Source: Chloroflexota bacterium
GTDB taxonomy: Bacteria; Chloroflexota; Dehalococcoidia; Lucifugimonadales; UBA3495
Assembly (NCBI GenBank): GCA_026710825.1
Contig: JAPOQH010000045.1
Span: forward strand, 1 to 64,000
Reading direction: 5' to 3'
Length of the DNA: 64,000 bases
The notes under the pieces are model-generated. The model was not told the origin of the DNA and did no database searches. It saw only the letters and a program-made list of their open reading frames with translations. Each line of letters opens with the position of its first letter. The stretch's first letter is position 1. Shown here one piece after another: positions 1-8,679 of this stretch. A program made the translations under genes and the position numbers.

Positions 1-137
1 CACTCCCAACTCCCACCGCTCCAGCGACCGCTCTATGTCCCTCACTCCCATCATCCCCCCATCACAACACGATTATCTGTCCCGTGTCTTTCCCCTACTT
101 TACCCTGACTGTCTGCGCTTTTCACCTTGGCTTTGGT

Positions 138-461
138 TTAGGCTTCGATCACGGGACCCACCAACACGTCGTCGCCATCTATGCGCACGGCGAACTTGCG
201 CAACGCCTCGGTCGCCGGAGGCGTGACCGCGCTCCCCGTGGCAACGTCGAAAACTGCCCCGTGCAACGGGCAGACCAACTCGCCTTCCTCCAGGTCCCCC
301 TCGGACAGGTTGGCGTAAGCATGCGTGCAGATGTCGTCGCAAGCGTGCAACTCGCCCTCCAGGTTGACCAGCAGGATCTCTTCTGATCCAACCCTTACGG
401 AAACCATGTCTCCGGGCGGTACGTCGCTGACAGAGGCAACTTTGACAAATTCGTCGGCCAT
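138..461 (-). CDS. Rieske-type [2Fe-2S] ferredoxin
   Basis: Small (107 aa) soluble Rieske protein of the kind that passes electrons to non-heme oxygenases or works as a stand-alone ferredoxin. The cluster-binding boxes are visible as CTH followed 16 residues later by CPLH, so all two Cys and two His ligands are present. No signal peptide or membrane anchor precedes the domain, so it should be cytoplasmic. I chose the ATG at 461 because AAGGAGG lies just upstream on the reverse strand; the frame is open further upstream but that part is not family-like. It is transcribed away from pheS and no oxygenase gene is adjacent, so its partner is unknown. Confidence 0.88.
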   Translation of the reverse strand: MADEFVKVASVSDVPPGDMVSVRVGSEEILLVNLEGELHACDDICTHAYANLSEGDLEEGELVCPLHGAVFDVATGSAVTPPATEALRKFAVRIDGDDVLVGPVIEA

Positions 462-558
462 CGGGGTGTTCCTCCTTGGGTGGTACGTTACCGAAACTGA
501 ACGACCCATCAGGCAATCATCCATTTCAGCCACGCAAGCAAATGTTACGGTGGGAACA

Positions 559-564
559 TTATAT
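559..564 (-). promoter_or_regulatory. Candidate -10 box for the Rieske gene
   Basis: A perfect TATAAT on the reverse strand about 100 bases upstream of the Rieske start codon. I could not find a convincing -35 box at 16-18 bases, so this is only a partial promoter call. Confidence 0.35.
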
Positions 565-643
565 GACAAATCTTTGCGGGCGGACGGTGTAACCGTTCGA
601 CCGTGGTTATCCGTTCGCGCCCGCGATCCCTTGTCCGGGTGCC

Positions 644-673
644 TTGACCCGTCCCGGGGCCACTGCCTATAAT
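644..673 (+). promoter_or_regulatory. Sigma-70 type promoter of pheS
   Basis: TTGACC (644-649) and TATAAT (668-673) separated by 18 bases, with the pheS ATG 34 bases downstream of the -10 box. No T-box or leader-peptide attenuator fits in this short leader, so pheS appears not to have the classic attenuation control. Confidence 0.7.
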
Positions 674-706
674 TTCGCACGGCCCTTTGTATTGCAGAAC
701 GCTATC

Positions 707-1768
707 ATGTCCCAGCACGCCACCGAAACACCATCCCCAGCGTCGATCTCGGCGCTCACCACGCGCGCCCTGGAAGAGTTGACCGCGCTTCCCGACGCCG
801 AAAGCGCCGAACAATGGCGCGTGAACTACCTCGGCCGGCGCGGGCACATCACCGGCCTTCTGCGCTCCATCCCCCAGCTTGAACCCGAACGGCGCCGCGA
901 GGTCGGCACGCAGGCCAACCTGGCCAAGAACACGCTGGAAGAAGCACTGGCGCGACGGGTGCGCGAACTGGCCGAAGCCGAGTTGGCGGCGCGGGACGCG
1001 TTGGACGTTACCCTCCCGGGAAGACCCGTAATCGCCGGCCGGTTGCATCCCACCACTCAGATTGTCCGCGAAATCTGCGACGCCTTCATCGCCATGGGTT
1101 TCAGCGTCATCGAGGGCCCCGAGGTTGAACTCGATCACTACAATTTCGAGATGCTCAACATACCGGCGGGCCACCCGGCGCGTGATATGTGGAACTCTCT
1201 ATGGGTGGACTACGCAAACGAGGAAGGCCAGCAGCCCATGTTGCTGCGCACCCACACCTCGCCCATGCAGGCCCGCGTGATGGAGGCCCAGGAGCCACCG
1301 GTACGCGTGGTGGTCCCGGGAAAGTGCTACCGGTACGAGGCCACCGACGCCACCCACGAATGGCATTTCTACCAGATCGAAGGGTTGGCCGTCGCCGAGG
1401 GCATCACCTTCGCCAACCTCAAGGGAACACTGTACGAATTCGCCCGTCGTGTGTTTGGCCCCGACCGACAGATCCGGTTCCGCTGCGACTATTTCCCATT
1501 CGTGGAACCCGGCGTGGATATGTCCATTTCCAACTTTGTGGACCCATCCACCGGAAAGCGGCCCATCAACCGCGACGAGGACTGGATCGAGATCATGGGC
1601 GCGGGCATGGTGCATCCCCGCGTGCTGGAAGGCGTCGGCTACGATCCTCAGCGGTGCACCGGCTTTGCCTTCGGCATGGGTCCCGAGCGCATCGGCATGC
1701 TCAAATACGGGATCGACGACATCCGGCACTTCTACCGCAACGACGTGAGATTCCTCCGCCAGTTCTGA
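707..1768 (+). CDS. pheS: Phenylalanyl-tRNA synthetase alpha subunit
   Basis: Catalytic alpha chain of the (alpha-beta)2 enzyme that charges tRNA-Phe. It is 353 aa, normal for the family. An N-terminal helical region is followed by the class II core, seen in HPARDMWNSLW, the motif 2 region around YRYEATDATHEWHFYQIEG and the motif 3 region around GFAFGMGPERIGMLKYGI. The ATG at 707 follows the promoter directly; the upstream extension of the frame is not conserved sequence. pheT lies 973 bases downstream instead of adjacent, because two unrelated genes are inserted between them. Confidence 0.97.
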   Translation: MSQHATETPSPASISALTTRALEELTALPDAESAEQWRVNYLGRRGHITGLLRSIPQLEPERRREVGTQANLAKNTLEEALARRVRELAEAELAARDALDVTLPGRPVIAGRLHPTTQIVREICDAFIAMGFSVIEGPEVELDHYNFEMLNIPAGHPARDMWNSLWVDYANEEGQQPMLLRTHTSPMQARVMEAQEPPVRVVVPGKCYRYEATDATHEWHFYQIEGLAVAEGITFANLKGTLYEFARRVFGPDRQIRFRCDYFPFVEPGVDMSISNFVDPSTGKRPINRDEDWIEIMGAGMVHPRVLEGVGYDPQRCTGFAFGMGPERIGMLKYGIDDIRHFYRNDVRFLRQF

Positions 1769-1788
1769 TTCGAGCCTCCGGCTCTGAT

Positions 1789-2034
1789 ATGATTGAATAC
1801 AGCCAGCACGCGTTAGAACGGATGGAGCAACGCAAATACCCCAAAGAATGGATCGAATTGTGCTTGGATATGCCGGATAGGATCGTCCCTGACCCTAAAC
1901 ATTCGGACCGCATCCAAAAGTTGCGCTGCATTCCGGGACATGGGCACATGCTGAAGGTTGTAGTTCCCAAGGAACGCGCAGAATTCGTCATCACCGTGTA
2001 TTTTGATCGGAAGTTCCCATGCCATCACGAATAA
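1789..2034 (+). CDS. DUF4258 domain protein, toxin-like half of an insert in pheST
   Basis: An 81 aa protein starting MIEYSQHALERMEQRKYP. Its HALERM...R opening and the later KVVVPKERAEFVITVYFD stretch match the DUF4258 family, small RelE/ParE-like proteins that often sit next to DUF2283 proteins in toxin-antitoxin-like pairs. It starts 20 bases after pheS and overlaps the next gene by 16 bases, so translation is coupled. Base composition is lower in GC than in pheS and pheT. Toxin activity is inference from family context only. Confidence 0.7.
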   Translation: MIEYSQHALERMEQRKYPKEWIELCLDMPDRIVPDPKHSDRIQKLRCIPGHGHMLKVVVPKERAEFVITVYFDRKFPCHHE

Positions 2035-2735
2035 CACGCGACGACGAAGGGATCAATTTGCGGTTCGCAGATTACGATCACTACGAAACCAGTGGGGACT
2101 TTGCCTACGATTTTATCGTTGACTATACCCCGGAAGACAGAGCCATCGGCTTGGAAATCCTTTGGAACGCGCAGGAACGCAATGGCCTGGCTGAGGGGCC
2201 CGTGCTGGCATTCGGCATATTCGGATCGGCGCTGGCGGAAATGGGTTGGCGATACAATTCCGACGTGGTCGATGCCGGGAGGAAAGCCGTCGCAGCATTG
2301 CACCACCGAATAAAGACGATGATCGATAGCGTCGGTGCAGACTTACGCGTCTCCTCTGATACTCCGGTCGCCGTACGTGGCGGCACACGGATCTTTGATC
2401 TAATAGTTAGTGATCCAGTCGGCAAACCGCTCGTTTGCGCTGAGGTTAAGCAGGGGTCGTTCCAGCGCCAAGCAGTTGAACAACTTGCTTATTATTTGAA
2501 AAACCTTGCCGACACCACTGCGATTGGTGTTTGCGTATTCATTGACGAAACTGGCGAGGCTCATCACAACCCACCAGTCGAACCCGGCCGCTGGATTGAC
2601 TGGCCGCAAGCAACACTGCCCAGTGGACGCCCAATTTGGGCTCATGTCATGATCATACCTCCTGCTGGATGTGAGTATCCTTGGCTTCCGAAGAGTTTTC
2701 TCCCGAGTTGGCACGAAGTAGGAACCGACGAATAA
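2019..2735 (+). CDS. DUF2283-like N-terminus fused to a PD-(D/E)XK-like domain
   Basis: A 238 aa protein. Residues about 10-50 (GINLRFADYD, then AYDFIVDYTPEDRAIGLEIL) resemble DUF2283, the usual partner of DUF4258. DUF2283 proteins are normally only about 60-90 aa. Here a C-terminal part of roughly 180 residues follows. It contains FDLIVSD (Asp127) and CAEVK (Glu142, Lys144), spaced like the D...E-X-K core of restriction-endonuclease-fold nucleases, then an AVEQLAYYL helix. It overlaps the DUF4258 gene and ends 6 bases before pheT. Nuclease activity is a structural inference and unproven. Confidence 0.6.
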   Translation: MPSRITRDDEGINLRFADYDHYETSGDFAYDFIVDYTPEDRAIGLEILWNAQERNGLAEGPVLAFGIFGSALAEMGWRYNSDVVDAGRKAVAALHHRIKTMIDSVGADLRVSSDTPVAVRGGTRIFDLIVSDPVGKPLVCAEVKQGSFQRQAVEQLAYYLKNLADTTAIGVCVFIDETGEAHHNPPVEPGRWIDWPQATLPSGRPIWAHVMIIPPAGCEYPWLPKSFLPSWHEVGTDE

Positions 2736-2741
2736 ACATTC

Positions 2742-5168
2742 ATGCTCATTCCATTCTCCTGGCTCTCTCAATACGTCGACATCACGTTGACGCCCGACGA
2801 ACTGGCTCACCGGCTCACCATGGGCGGCATCGAAGTGGGCGACGTGATCACCCGGGGCGGCTGGGAGGGCTGCGTTGTGGGCTACGTTCGCGCAACCAGG
2901 CCTCACCCCAACGCCGATACCCTGACGCTTTGCGAGGTCGACCCGGGCGACGGCCCACCCGTGGAGGTGGTGTGCGGCGCTCCCAACGTTGCGGCCGGCC
3001 AGAATATCTGCTTCGCGCGGCCGGGCGTGGCCCTGCTCAACATGCACACCGGGCGTCGCGAGGAACTCAAACCCGCTCGCATCCGCGGTATCGTCTCCGA
3101 AGGCATGATCTGCTCCGAAGCGGAGTTGGAGATCAGCGACGAACATGAGGGCATCATCGTCCTGCCCGACGACGCTGTCGCCGGAACCCCCCTCGACGAT
3201 GTGCTCGGCGACACCTTTCTGGAGCTTGAGCTGACCCCCAATCGCGGCGACTGCCTGTCCATGCTCGGGGTGGCCCGCGAGATCGGCGCAATCACGGGAC
3301 AGCCGGTTCTCGTGCCCGACATTTCGTATCCGGAATCCGCCACGCCGGTCGCTGAACTCGCCAGGGTCACCATCGCAGATCCTGACCTCTGCCACCGCTA
3401 CACCGCGTCGGTCATCACCGGAATCACCATCGGCGACTCGCCGCTCTGGCTCCAGGACCGCCTGATACGCGCCGGACTGCGCCCCATCAACAACGTGGTG
3501 GACGTCACCAACTACGTCATGCTGGAGTTCAACCAGCCTCTCCACGCCTTCGACCTCGACACGGTCGCCGACCACCACGTCGTGGTGCGACGGGCCGCCG
3601 CTGGCGAGAAGTTCACCACCCTGGACGAAGTGGAACGCAAGTTGTCCACCGACAATCTGCTCATCGCCGACCCTGCGAAGGCCATCGGCATCGGCGGTGT
3701 CATGGGTGGCGCCAACAGCGAGATCACGCCGGCCACGAGGAACATGCTCCTGGAGTCAGCCACCTTCCACAACCTGAACAATAGGCGCACGTCTACGGAC
3801 CTCGATCTCCGCACCGAGGCCAGCCAGCGTTTCGAAAAAGGCCTGCGTCCGGAATTGGCTCCCATCGCCCTGCGGCGCGCCACCCAGATGATCCTCGAGA
3901 CCGCGGGTGGCGAAGCCGCCGCCGGCATCATCGACGTTTTCCCTGATGGCGACCAACCCGTGCTCCCCGTGCCGCTTACCGTCGAACGCCTGCGGCAGTT
4001 GCTGGGAATGGACCTGGATATCAGCCGCGCCGAAACGGTCCTGGCGAGCCTGGGGATCACCACCCGTCGTACCGGACCCGACAGCCTGGAAGCCGATCCC
4101 CCCTACTGGCGCAGCGATATCGCCATCGAGGAAGACCTGATCGAAGAGGTCATCCGCATCATCGGTTATGACGAGGTGCCCACCACGATGCTGTCGTCGC
4201 CCATCCCTTACCACCAGGGCGATGCGATGATGGCGCTCAAGGACAATTTGCGCGACGCCCTCAGCGCGGCCGGCATGCAGGAAACCATCAGCTACCCGCT
4301 GGTCAGCCCCGACGACCTGTCCAGGTTGCACCGCGTCGATGACGGCCACGAATCTTTGCTCCGCGTCGCCAATCCCATGTCGGCCGAGCAGGATGTACTC
4401 AGACCAACTCTGGCGGCCAGCATCCTGAACACCCTGGCGTACAACCGGGGACACAACGATGGCGGTTTCCGGCTGTTCGAGTTGGGGCGCGCCTTCATCC
4501 CACAAGATACGGGCCTCCCTCAAGAGCGCGAGTTGGCGGCAGGCGTCATGTGCGGACCACGCTACGACGCAAACTGGTTGAGCGACTCGGACGCATTGGA
4601 TTTCTACGATTTGTCCGGTGCCCTGGATACCGCCTTCACCCGCATGGGAATCACCGTCGCGTACCAGGCCTCCGATAGTTCACTATTCCACCCCGGCCGC
4701 TGCGCCGAAATCACCGTCCCCGGAGGAGAACCCGCGTCCATTGGCACGGTCGGCGAATTGCATCCCGACGTTTGCGACGCTTTCGACACCGGTCCCGACC
4801 CGGTCATCTACTTCGAGGTCAGGCTGCACGACCTGCTGGCTGCCACCAGGGACGACGGGTCAGCCGAAAACCGCTTCCAGTCTTTGTCGCGTTTTCCCGC
4901 CGCCAATCGCGACCTCGCGCTGGTGGTGCCCGATTCCGTCCCCGCCAATCAGGTGCAGCATTTGATTGAACGCGTACGCCTGGTGGAACGCGCCGAGCTT
5001 TTTGACGTCTACGCGGGCGAGAACCTGCCCGACGGCGCCCGTTCGCTGGCCTTCCGCATCAGATTCCGCGCCCCGGACCGGACGCTGACCAACGACGATG
5101 TGAACCGCGCCATCAATGGGTTGACTCGCGTGTTGGATCGCGAAGTCGGTGCGACTATCCGCGAATAA
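2742..5168 (+). CDS. pheT: Phenylalanyl-tRNA synthetase beta subunit
   Basis: The 808 aa beta chain, full length for the family. Domains in order: N-terminal B1 with an EMAP-like tRNA-binding fold (residues about 40-150, GGWEGCVVGYV... HPNADTLTLCEVD), the B3/B4 editing region (about 210-380, NNVVDVTNYVMLEFNQPLHAFD), B5 (about 400-480), a catalytic-like core, and a C-terminal anticodon-binding FDX-ACB domain (about 715-808, FPAANRDLALVVPD). No strong ribosome-binding site precedes the ATG, which fits translational coupling to the gene ending 6 bases upstream. Confidence 0.97.
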   Translation: MLIPFSWLSQYVDITLTPDELAHRLTMGGIEVGDVITRGGWEGCVVGYVRATRPHPNADTLTLCEVDPGDGPPVEVVCGAPNVAAGQNICFARPGVALLNMHTGRREELKPARIRGIVSEGMICSEAELEISDEHEGIIVLPDDAVAGTPLDDVLGDTFLELELTPNRGDCLSMLGVAREIGAITGQPVLVPDISYPESATPVAELARVTIADPDLCHRYTASVITGITIGDSPLWLQDRLIRAGLRPINNVVDVTNYVMLEFNQPLHAFDLDTVADHHVVVRRAAAGEKFTTLDEVERKLSTDNLLIADPAKAIGIGGVMGGANSEITPATRNMLLESATFHNLNNRRTSTDLDLRTEASQRFEKGLRPELAPIALRRATQMILETAGGEAAAGIIDVFPDGDQPVLPVPLTVERLRQLLGMDLDISRAETVLASLGITTRRTGPDSLEADPPYWRSDIAIEEDLIEEVIRIIGYDEVPTTMLSSPIPYHQGDAMMALKDNLRDALSAAGMQETISYPLVSPDDLSRLHRVDDGHESLLRVANPMSAEQDVLRPTLAASILNTLAYNRGHNDGGFRLFELGRAFIPQDTGLPQERELAAGVMCGPRYDANWLSDSDALDFYDLSGALDTAFTRMGITVAYQASDSSLFHPGRCAEITVPGGEPASIGTVGELHPDVCDAFDTGPDPVIYFEVRLHDLLAATRDDGSAENRFQSLSRFPAANRDLALVVPDSVPANQVQHLIERVRLVERAELFDVYAGENLPDGARSLAFRIRFRAPDRTLTNDDVNRAINGLTRVLDREVGATIRE

Positions 5169-5291
5169 ACGACGAATCCCGTCGCGGGTTGTGGTAAGAT
5201 ATCCGTTGCCTCATTTTATGAACGGCGGTCGCCGCATCATCAGTCTCAATCGAGCCTGGTTCGCGGGACGCCGCTTCCGGACGCTACTGCG

Positions 5292-6695
5292 ATGACTACT
5301 CACCGGGAAACTCGGCGCCTCCACGCCCATGATGCTCATGGCGACGGAGACCACGAGAGCATTCATGACCACGGGTCCCATCACGGGCACGGTCATCATG
5401 GCGGACATCAACACGGCTCTCACGGCCACGAGGACATGCTGGAGGTCGAGGAGGCGTTATCGCGGATCATCGCCCACTTCGAACCCCTAGGCACAGTTGA
5501 ACTGCCGGTTCTCGAATGCCTGGGGCTGGCGCTCGCTGAAGACATCACGTCGCCCCTGGCCCTGCCACCTCTGGCGAACTCGGCAATGGACGGATACGCG
5601 GTCCTCCACTCCGACATCGCGCAAGCCACCGAACAACGTCCCACATTATCCGTGATATCGGTGGTAGCTGCCGGCCAGGTTTCCACAGACACGGTTACTC
5701 CCGGGAAGGCCATCCGCATCATGACCGGCGCTCCCGTGCCCGACGGCGCGGACACCGTGGTTCCCTTCGAGGAAACCGACGAACTGGAACGGCGTGGTCG
5801 TGGCGAATCGCTGGATACCATCTCCATACACAAGACACTCCCCCTGGGCAGCAACGTGCGGCCGGCCGGCGAGGACGTATCGGTCGGCGAGTTGGTTCTG
5901 CCGGCGGGTACCATAGTGCGCCCTGCGGAAGCCGGCGTGATCGCCTCGTTGGGATTGACCACTGCCCGCGTCATCCGTCGCCCCACCGTCGCGGTCCTCT
6001 CCACCGGAGACGAACTCAGCGCCGCCGGCGAACCGCTGGCGCCCGGCCACATCTACGACAGCAACAGCAGCAGCGTCGCCGCCGCTGTGATCGCCGCCGG
6101 CGGACAGCCGCGCATGATCGGCATCGCCCGCGACACCCTCGAGGACCTGCACCGCTGTATCGACGAAGCCTCCGACGCCGACCTCCTGGTCACCTCCGCC
6201 GGTGTATCCAAGGGCGACTACGATATGGTCAAGGACGTGCTCGAGCAGCGGGGCGAAATGAACTTCTGGTCCGTGCGCATGCGTCCGGCCAAGCCGTTGG
6301 CGTTCGGACTCCTCCGGACCGCCAACGAACGCCCGCTGCCTCTTCTCGGCCTGCCTGGCAACCCGGTCAGCGCATTGCTCGCATTCGAAATGTTCGGGCG
6401 GCCCGCTATCCGAAGCATGTTGGGCAGGAGCGAACTGGCCCGCCCCGTTGTCGAGGGCGTGCTCACGGGCCCAATATTCAACAGCGACGGCCGCCGCGTT
6501 TACGCCCGGATTGAGGTCGAACGGCGCGACGGTACCTGGTTCGCCACCCCAACCGGCCCGCAGGGTTCGAACATCCTTACCTCCCTTTCGCGGGCGAATG
6601 GCCTGGCGATCTGCCCCGCCGACCTGCCCAGGAAGGAAGCCGGGCAGGCGGTCAAAATCTTGATGCTGGACTGGAACGAAGAGGTTGCCCAATGA
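5292..6695 (+). CDS. moeA: Molybdopterin molybdenumtransferase with a His-rich N-terminal extension
   Basis: Inserts molybdate into adenylylated molybdopterin in Moco synthesis. Core MoeA motifs are present: PLALPPLANSAMDGYAV, the MTGAPVPDGADTVVP block, STGDEL, VTSAGVSKGDYD and LPGNPVSALL. The unusual part is the first 48 residues, of which 16 are histidine mixed with Gly, Asp and Ser; the family domain starts only after them. Such tracts bind Ni, Zn, Co or Cu in other proteins (known for HypB and ZIP/CDF loops); a metal-buffering or sensing role here is inference. The stop codon overlaps the next gene in an ATGA, so the two are coupled. Confidence 0.93.
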   Translation: MTTHRETRRLHAHDAHGDGDHESIHDHGSHHGHGHHGGHQHGSHGHEDMLEVEEALSRIIAHFEPLGTVELPVLECLGLALAEDITSPLALPPLANSAMDGYAVLHSDIAQATEQRPTLSVISVVAAGQVSTDTVTPGKAIRIMTGAPVPDGADTVVPFEETDELERRGRGESLDTISIHKTLPLGSNVRPAGEDVSVGELVLPAGTIVRPAEAGVIASLGLTTARVIRRPTVAVLSTGDELSAAGEPLAPGHIYDSNSSSVAAAVIAAGGQPRMIGIARDTLEDLHRCIDEASDADLLVTSAGVSKGDYDMVKDVLEQRGEMNFWSVRMRPAKPLAFGLLRTANERPLPLLGLPGNPVSALLAFEMFGRPAIRSMLGRSELARPVVEGVLTGPIFNSDGRRVYARIEVERRDGTWFATPTGPQGSNILTSLSRANGLAICPADLPRKEAGQAVKILMLDWNEEVAQ

Positions 6696-7288
6696 CGACA
6701 CTAGCCGTAAATCCCCGTTTGGAAGGTCTCGAGTATCGTTTCAATCTCGACCGCCTGTATGAACTGAACCGGTCGCCCTTGCCGCTCCTCGCGTCCCGAT
6801 TGACCTCGTCATGCCCTTCCCACGGGAAGACCCCGGCTGAGACAGACGATCCCAACGCCCTGCTCGAGGAAATCAAAACGCACTGCGCCGACGACCCCGA
6901 TTTCATCCGTCAATCGATGCCGCTCCAGGAGATCGTATTCCGCACCATGCTCCTGGCCGACGACCAGACGATGACGTTGGGAGAAATCCATCGGGTGCTC
7001 ACCGAGCAGTGGTCGTCGCCCATACGGCCCATAAGCGTCACCACCGCCGGTTTGGCTCGCATCCTGGACACCGACGTATTCTACGGATTCGACCTGATTT
7101 CAATACCAGAGCCTGAGGTCGTGGCGGCGGACCTGCCAATGCTCGCCGTCGGTGATGACGGCGAAGACATCCTGCTTCGCGAAATCCTGTCCGCCATCGA
7201 CGACGATTCCGAAGACATCGAAGAGGACGAACTGTTCGAAGAGGAGGACGACGATCCTTACGAAGAAGACGAGGAGGCAGAAGACTGA
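6692..7288 (+). CDS. Uncharacterised protein with strongly acidic C-terminal tail
   Basis: A 198 aa protein I do not recognise. Residues about 75-140 (MPLQEIVFRTMLLADDQ... TLGEIHRVLTEQW) could form a winged-helix-like fold. The last about 45 residues are almost all Asp and Glu. Its ATG overlaps the moeA stop by four bases, so it is translated with moeA. No catalytic motif, signal peptide or membrane segment is visible. Acidic tails of this type are common in nucleic-acid mimics and in RNA-polymerase- or ribosome-associated proteins, but nothing here decides between these. Confidence 0.75.
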   Translation: MTTLAVNPRLEGLEYRFNLDRLYELNRSPLPLLASRLTSSCPSHGKTPAETDDPNALLEEIKTHCADDPDFIRQSMPLQEIVFRTMLLADDQTMTLGEIHRVLTEQWSSPIRPISVTTAGLARILDTDVFYGFDLISIPEPEVVAADLPMLAVGDDGEDILLREILSAIDDDSEDIEEDELFEEEDDDPYEEDEEAED

Positions 7289-7353
7289 CCTGGTCTACAG
7301 CGCAAGAACCGAAGCTTATAAATAATAATTATCGCGTATTACGTAGGGAATCG

Positions 7354-7382
7354 TTGACTGAGTGTTGAGCCATCGGTAAAAT
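7354..7382 (+). promoter_or_regulatory. Promoter of infC-rpmI-rplT
   Basis: TTGACT (7354-7359) and TAAAAT (7377-7382) with a 17-base spacer, 77 bases before the proposed infC start. The leader between promoter and gene is a plausible place for the L20-mediated autoregulation known for this operon, but I could not confirm a specific fold. Confidence 0.6.
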
Positions 7383-7459
7383 AAGGCCACAACCTTAACG
7401 TTGCGCCTCGGCATCGTCCGAGTTGCAACATCCATCGAACAGCAGACGGAGGTGGCACC

Positions 7460-8023
7460 ATAGCCAGGCAATACAGGGTCAACGAACAGATACGCGTCCC
7501 TCAGGTGAGGGTAATTGGAGAAGAAGGCGAGCAGCTTGGGGTAATGACAGTGTCCGACGCGCTCTCCCGAGCGCGTATGAACGACCTTGACCTGGTGGAG
7601 GTGGCGCCCAACGCGGACCCTCCCGTCGCCCGCCTCCTTGACTACGGAAAGCTCCGGTACCTCACGTCCAAAAAGGAACGCGAGACCCGCAAATCACAGA
7701 AGAGCAACGAGCTAAAGGAAGTCCGTTTCCGACCCAACATTGGCACCCACGACTTCGACGCAAAAATGCGCAAGGTCCGCCAGTTTATCGGCAACGGCGA
7801 CAAGGTCAAACTCACGGTGCGATTCCGAGGACGTGAAGCCGTCCATCAGCAGAACGGCCTCTCCCTCCTCAAAAAAGTGGCGGAGCAAATGAAGGACGAC
7901 ATTCGGCTCGAGCAACAACCCTCCATGGAGGGCCGTGCCATGTCGATGGTTCTAATCCCCAGCCCAACCGTAGCGGCCCGCCCGGAACGCAGCGAAACTC
8001 AGGAACCAGCAACCGCTGAATAG
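7460..8023 (+). CDS. infC: Translation initiation factor IF-3, ATA start codon
   Basis: 187 aa. IF-3 polices start-codon choice and keeps ribosomal subunits apart. The conserved N-terminus RVNEQIRVPQVRVIGEEG lies upstream of the first in-frame ATG (7505), so that ATG cannot be the true start. In this frame there is no ATG, GTG or TTG between the stop at 7382-7384 and 7505. An ATA at 7460 follows GGAGG with 7-base spacing and gives exactly the expected protein. Near-cognate AUU, AUC or AUA starts are a known trait of infC, allowing IF-3 to repress its own translation. First gene of infC-rpmI-rplT. Confidence 0.93.
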   Translation: MARQYRVNEQIRVPQVRVIGEEGEQLGVMTVSDALSRARMNDLDLVEVAPNADPPVARLLDYGKLRYLTSKKERETRKSQKSNELKEVRFRPNIGTHDFDAKMRKVRQFIGNGDKVKLTVRFRGREAVHQQNGLSLLKKVAEQMKDDIRLEQQPSMEGRAMSMVLIPSPTVAARPERSETQEPATAE

Positions 8024-8029
8024 GAAAAT

Positions 8030-8230
8030 ATGCCCAAACTGAAAACCCACAAAGGCGCCAAAGCGCGCATCCACGTCACCGGTTCCGGCAAACTCATGCG
8101 CCGCAAGCGCATGAGTAGTCATCTGAGGCGCAAAAAGCCCAAGAAGGTGACCAGGAAATTCGCCCAGAAAATGGCCTACGACAAGGCTGACGTCAAGCGT
8201 CTCGCCCGGTTGATACCCTACGACGCCTAA
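8030..8230 (+). CDS. rpmI: 50S ribosomal protein L35
   Basis: 66 aa, highly basic, with the L35 signature [20 protein letters not shown] and the Lys/Arg-rich middle [16 protein letters not shown]. It binds 23S rRNA in the large subunit. It starts 6 bases after infC and sits in the universal infC-rpmI-rplT order. Confidence 0.97.
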   Translation: MPKLKTHKGAKARIHVTGSGKLMRRKRMSSHLRRKKPKKVTRKFAQKMAYDKADVKRLARLIPYDA

Positions 8231-8250
8231 ATATTGGAGAACCTTACACC

Positions 8251-8622
8251 GTGCCAAGAGTCAAGCGGGGCGTGACCAAACGCGCCCGACACAAGAAAAT
8301 CCTGAAGGCCGCCAAGGGATACCGAGCATCATCAAGCCGCAACTATAAGTGGGCTAAAGAAGCGGTGATCCACGCGTGGAGCCACGCCTACCGCCACCGC
8401 CGGGAACGCAAGGGTGATTTCCGCCGCCTGTGGATCATCCGCATCGGCGCCGCCTGCCGCATGCACGGCACCACCTATAGCCAGTTCATGCATGGGCTGA
8501 AGGTCGCCGGCATCGAGATTGACCGCAAGATGCTCGCCGACATGGCCGTGCGCGATCCCGACGCGTTCGAGCGATTGGTCGCAGTAGCCAACGGTGCGGC
8601 CGCATCGGTGACGACCTCGTAA
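8251..8622 (+). CDS. rplT: 50S ribosomal protein L20, GTG start
   Basis: 123 aa, beginning [24 protein letters not shown], the L20 signature, and continuing with the conserved [13 protein letters not shown] block. L20 is an early assembly protein and the usual autogenous repressor of this operon. The start codon is GTG after TTGGAGA. The C-terminus carries a few residues (GAAASVTTS) beyond the common 117-120 aa length. Confidence 0.97.
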   Translation: MPRVKRGVTKRARHKKILKAAKGYRASSSRNYKWAKEAVIHAWSHAYRHRRERKGDFRRLWIIRIGAACRMHGTTYSQFMHGLKVAGIEIDRKMLADMAVRDPDAFERLVAVANGAAASVTTS

Positions 8623-8653
8623 CCAAAATAAGTTTACCGCGACCAATTGACGG

Positions 8654-8679
8654 TAGGGGCGAATAATAATTCGCCCCTA
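8654..8679. terminator. GGGGCGAAT hairpin between convergent genes
   Basis: An 11-bp perfect stem (TAGGGGCGAAT with its complement) around a 4-base loop. It lies between rplT and the convergent lipoprotein gene and includes the latter's stop codon. There is no strong T-run, so it may be a bidirectional terminator or a member of the GGGGCGA-N-TCGCCCC intergenic hairpin family that recurs at 14605, 31238 and 54693. Confidence 0.55.

Noticed and set aside
462..680. N-terminal extension of the Rieske frame by about 73 residues
   Set aside because: The sequence before MADEFVKV is not family-like and crosses the divergent promoter region; a good ribosome-binding site supports 461.
7505..7507. ATG at 7505 as the infC start
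   Set aside because: It would delete the conserved IF-3 N-terminus, which is encoded immediately upstream with a ribosome-binding site.
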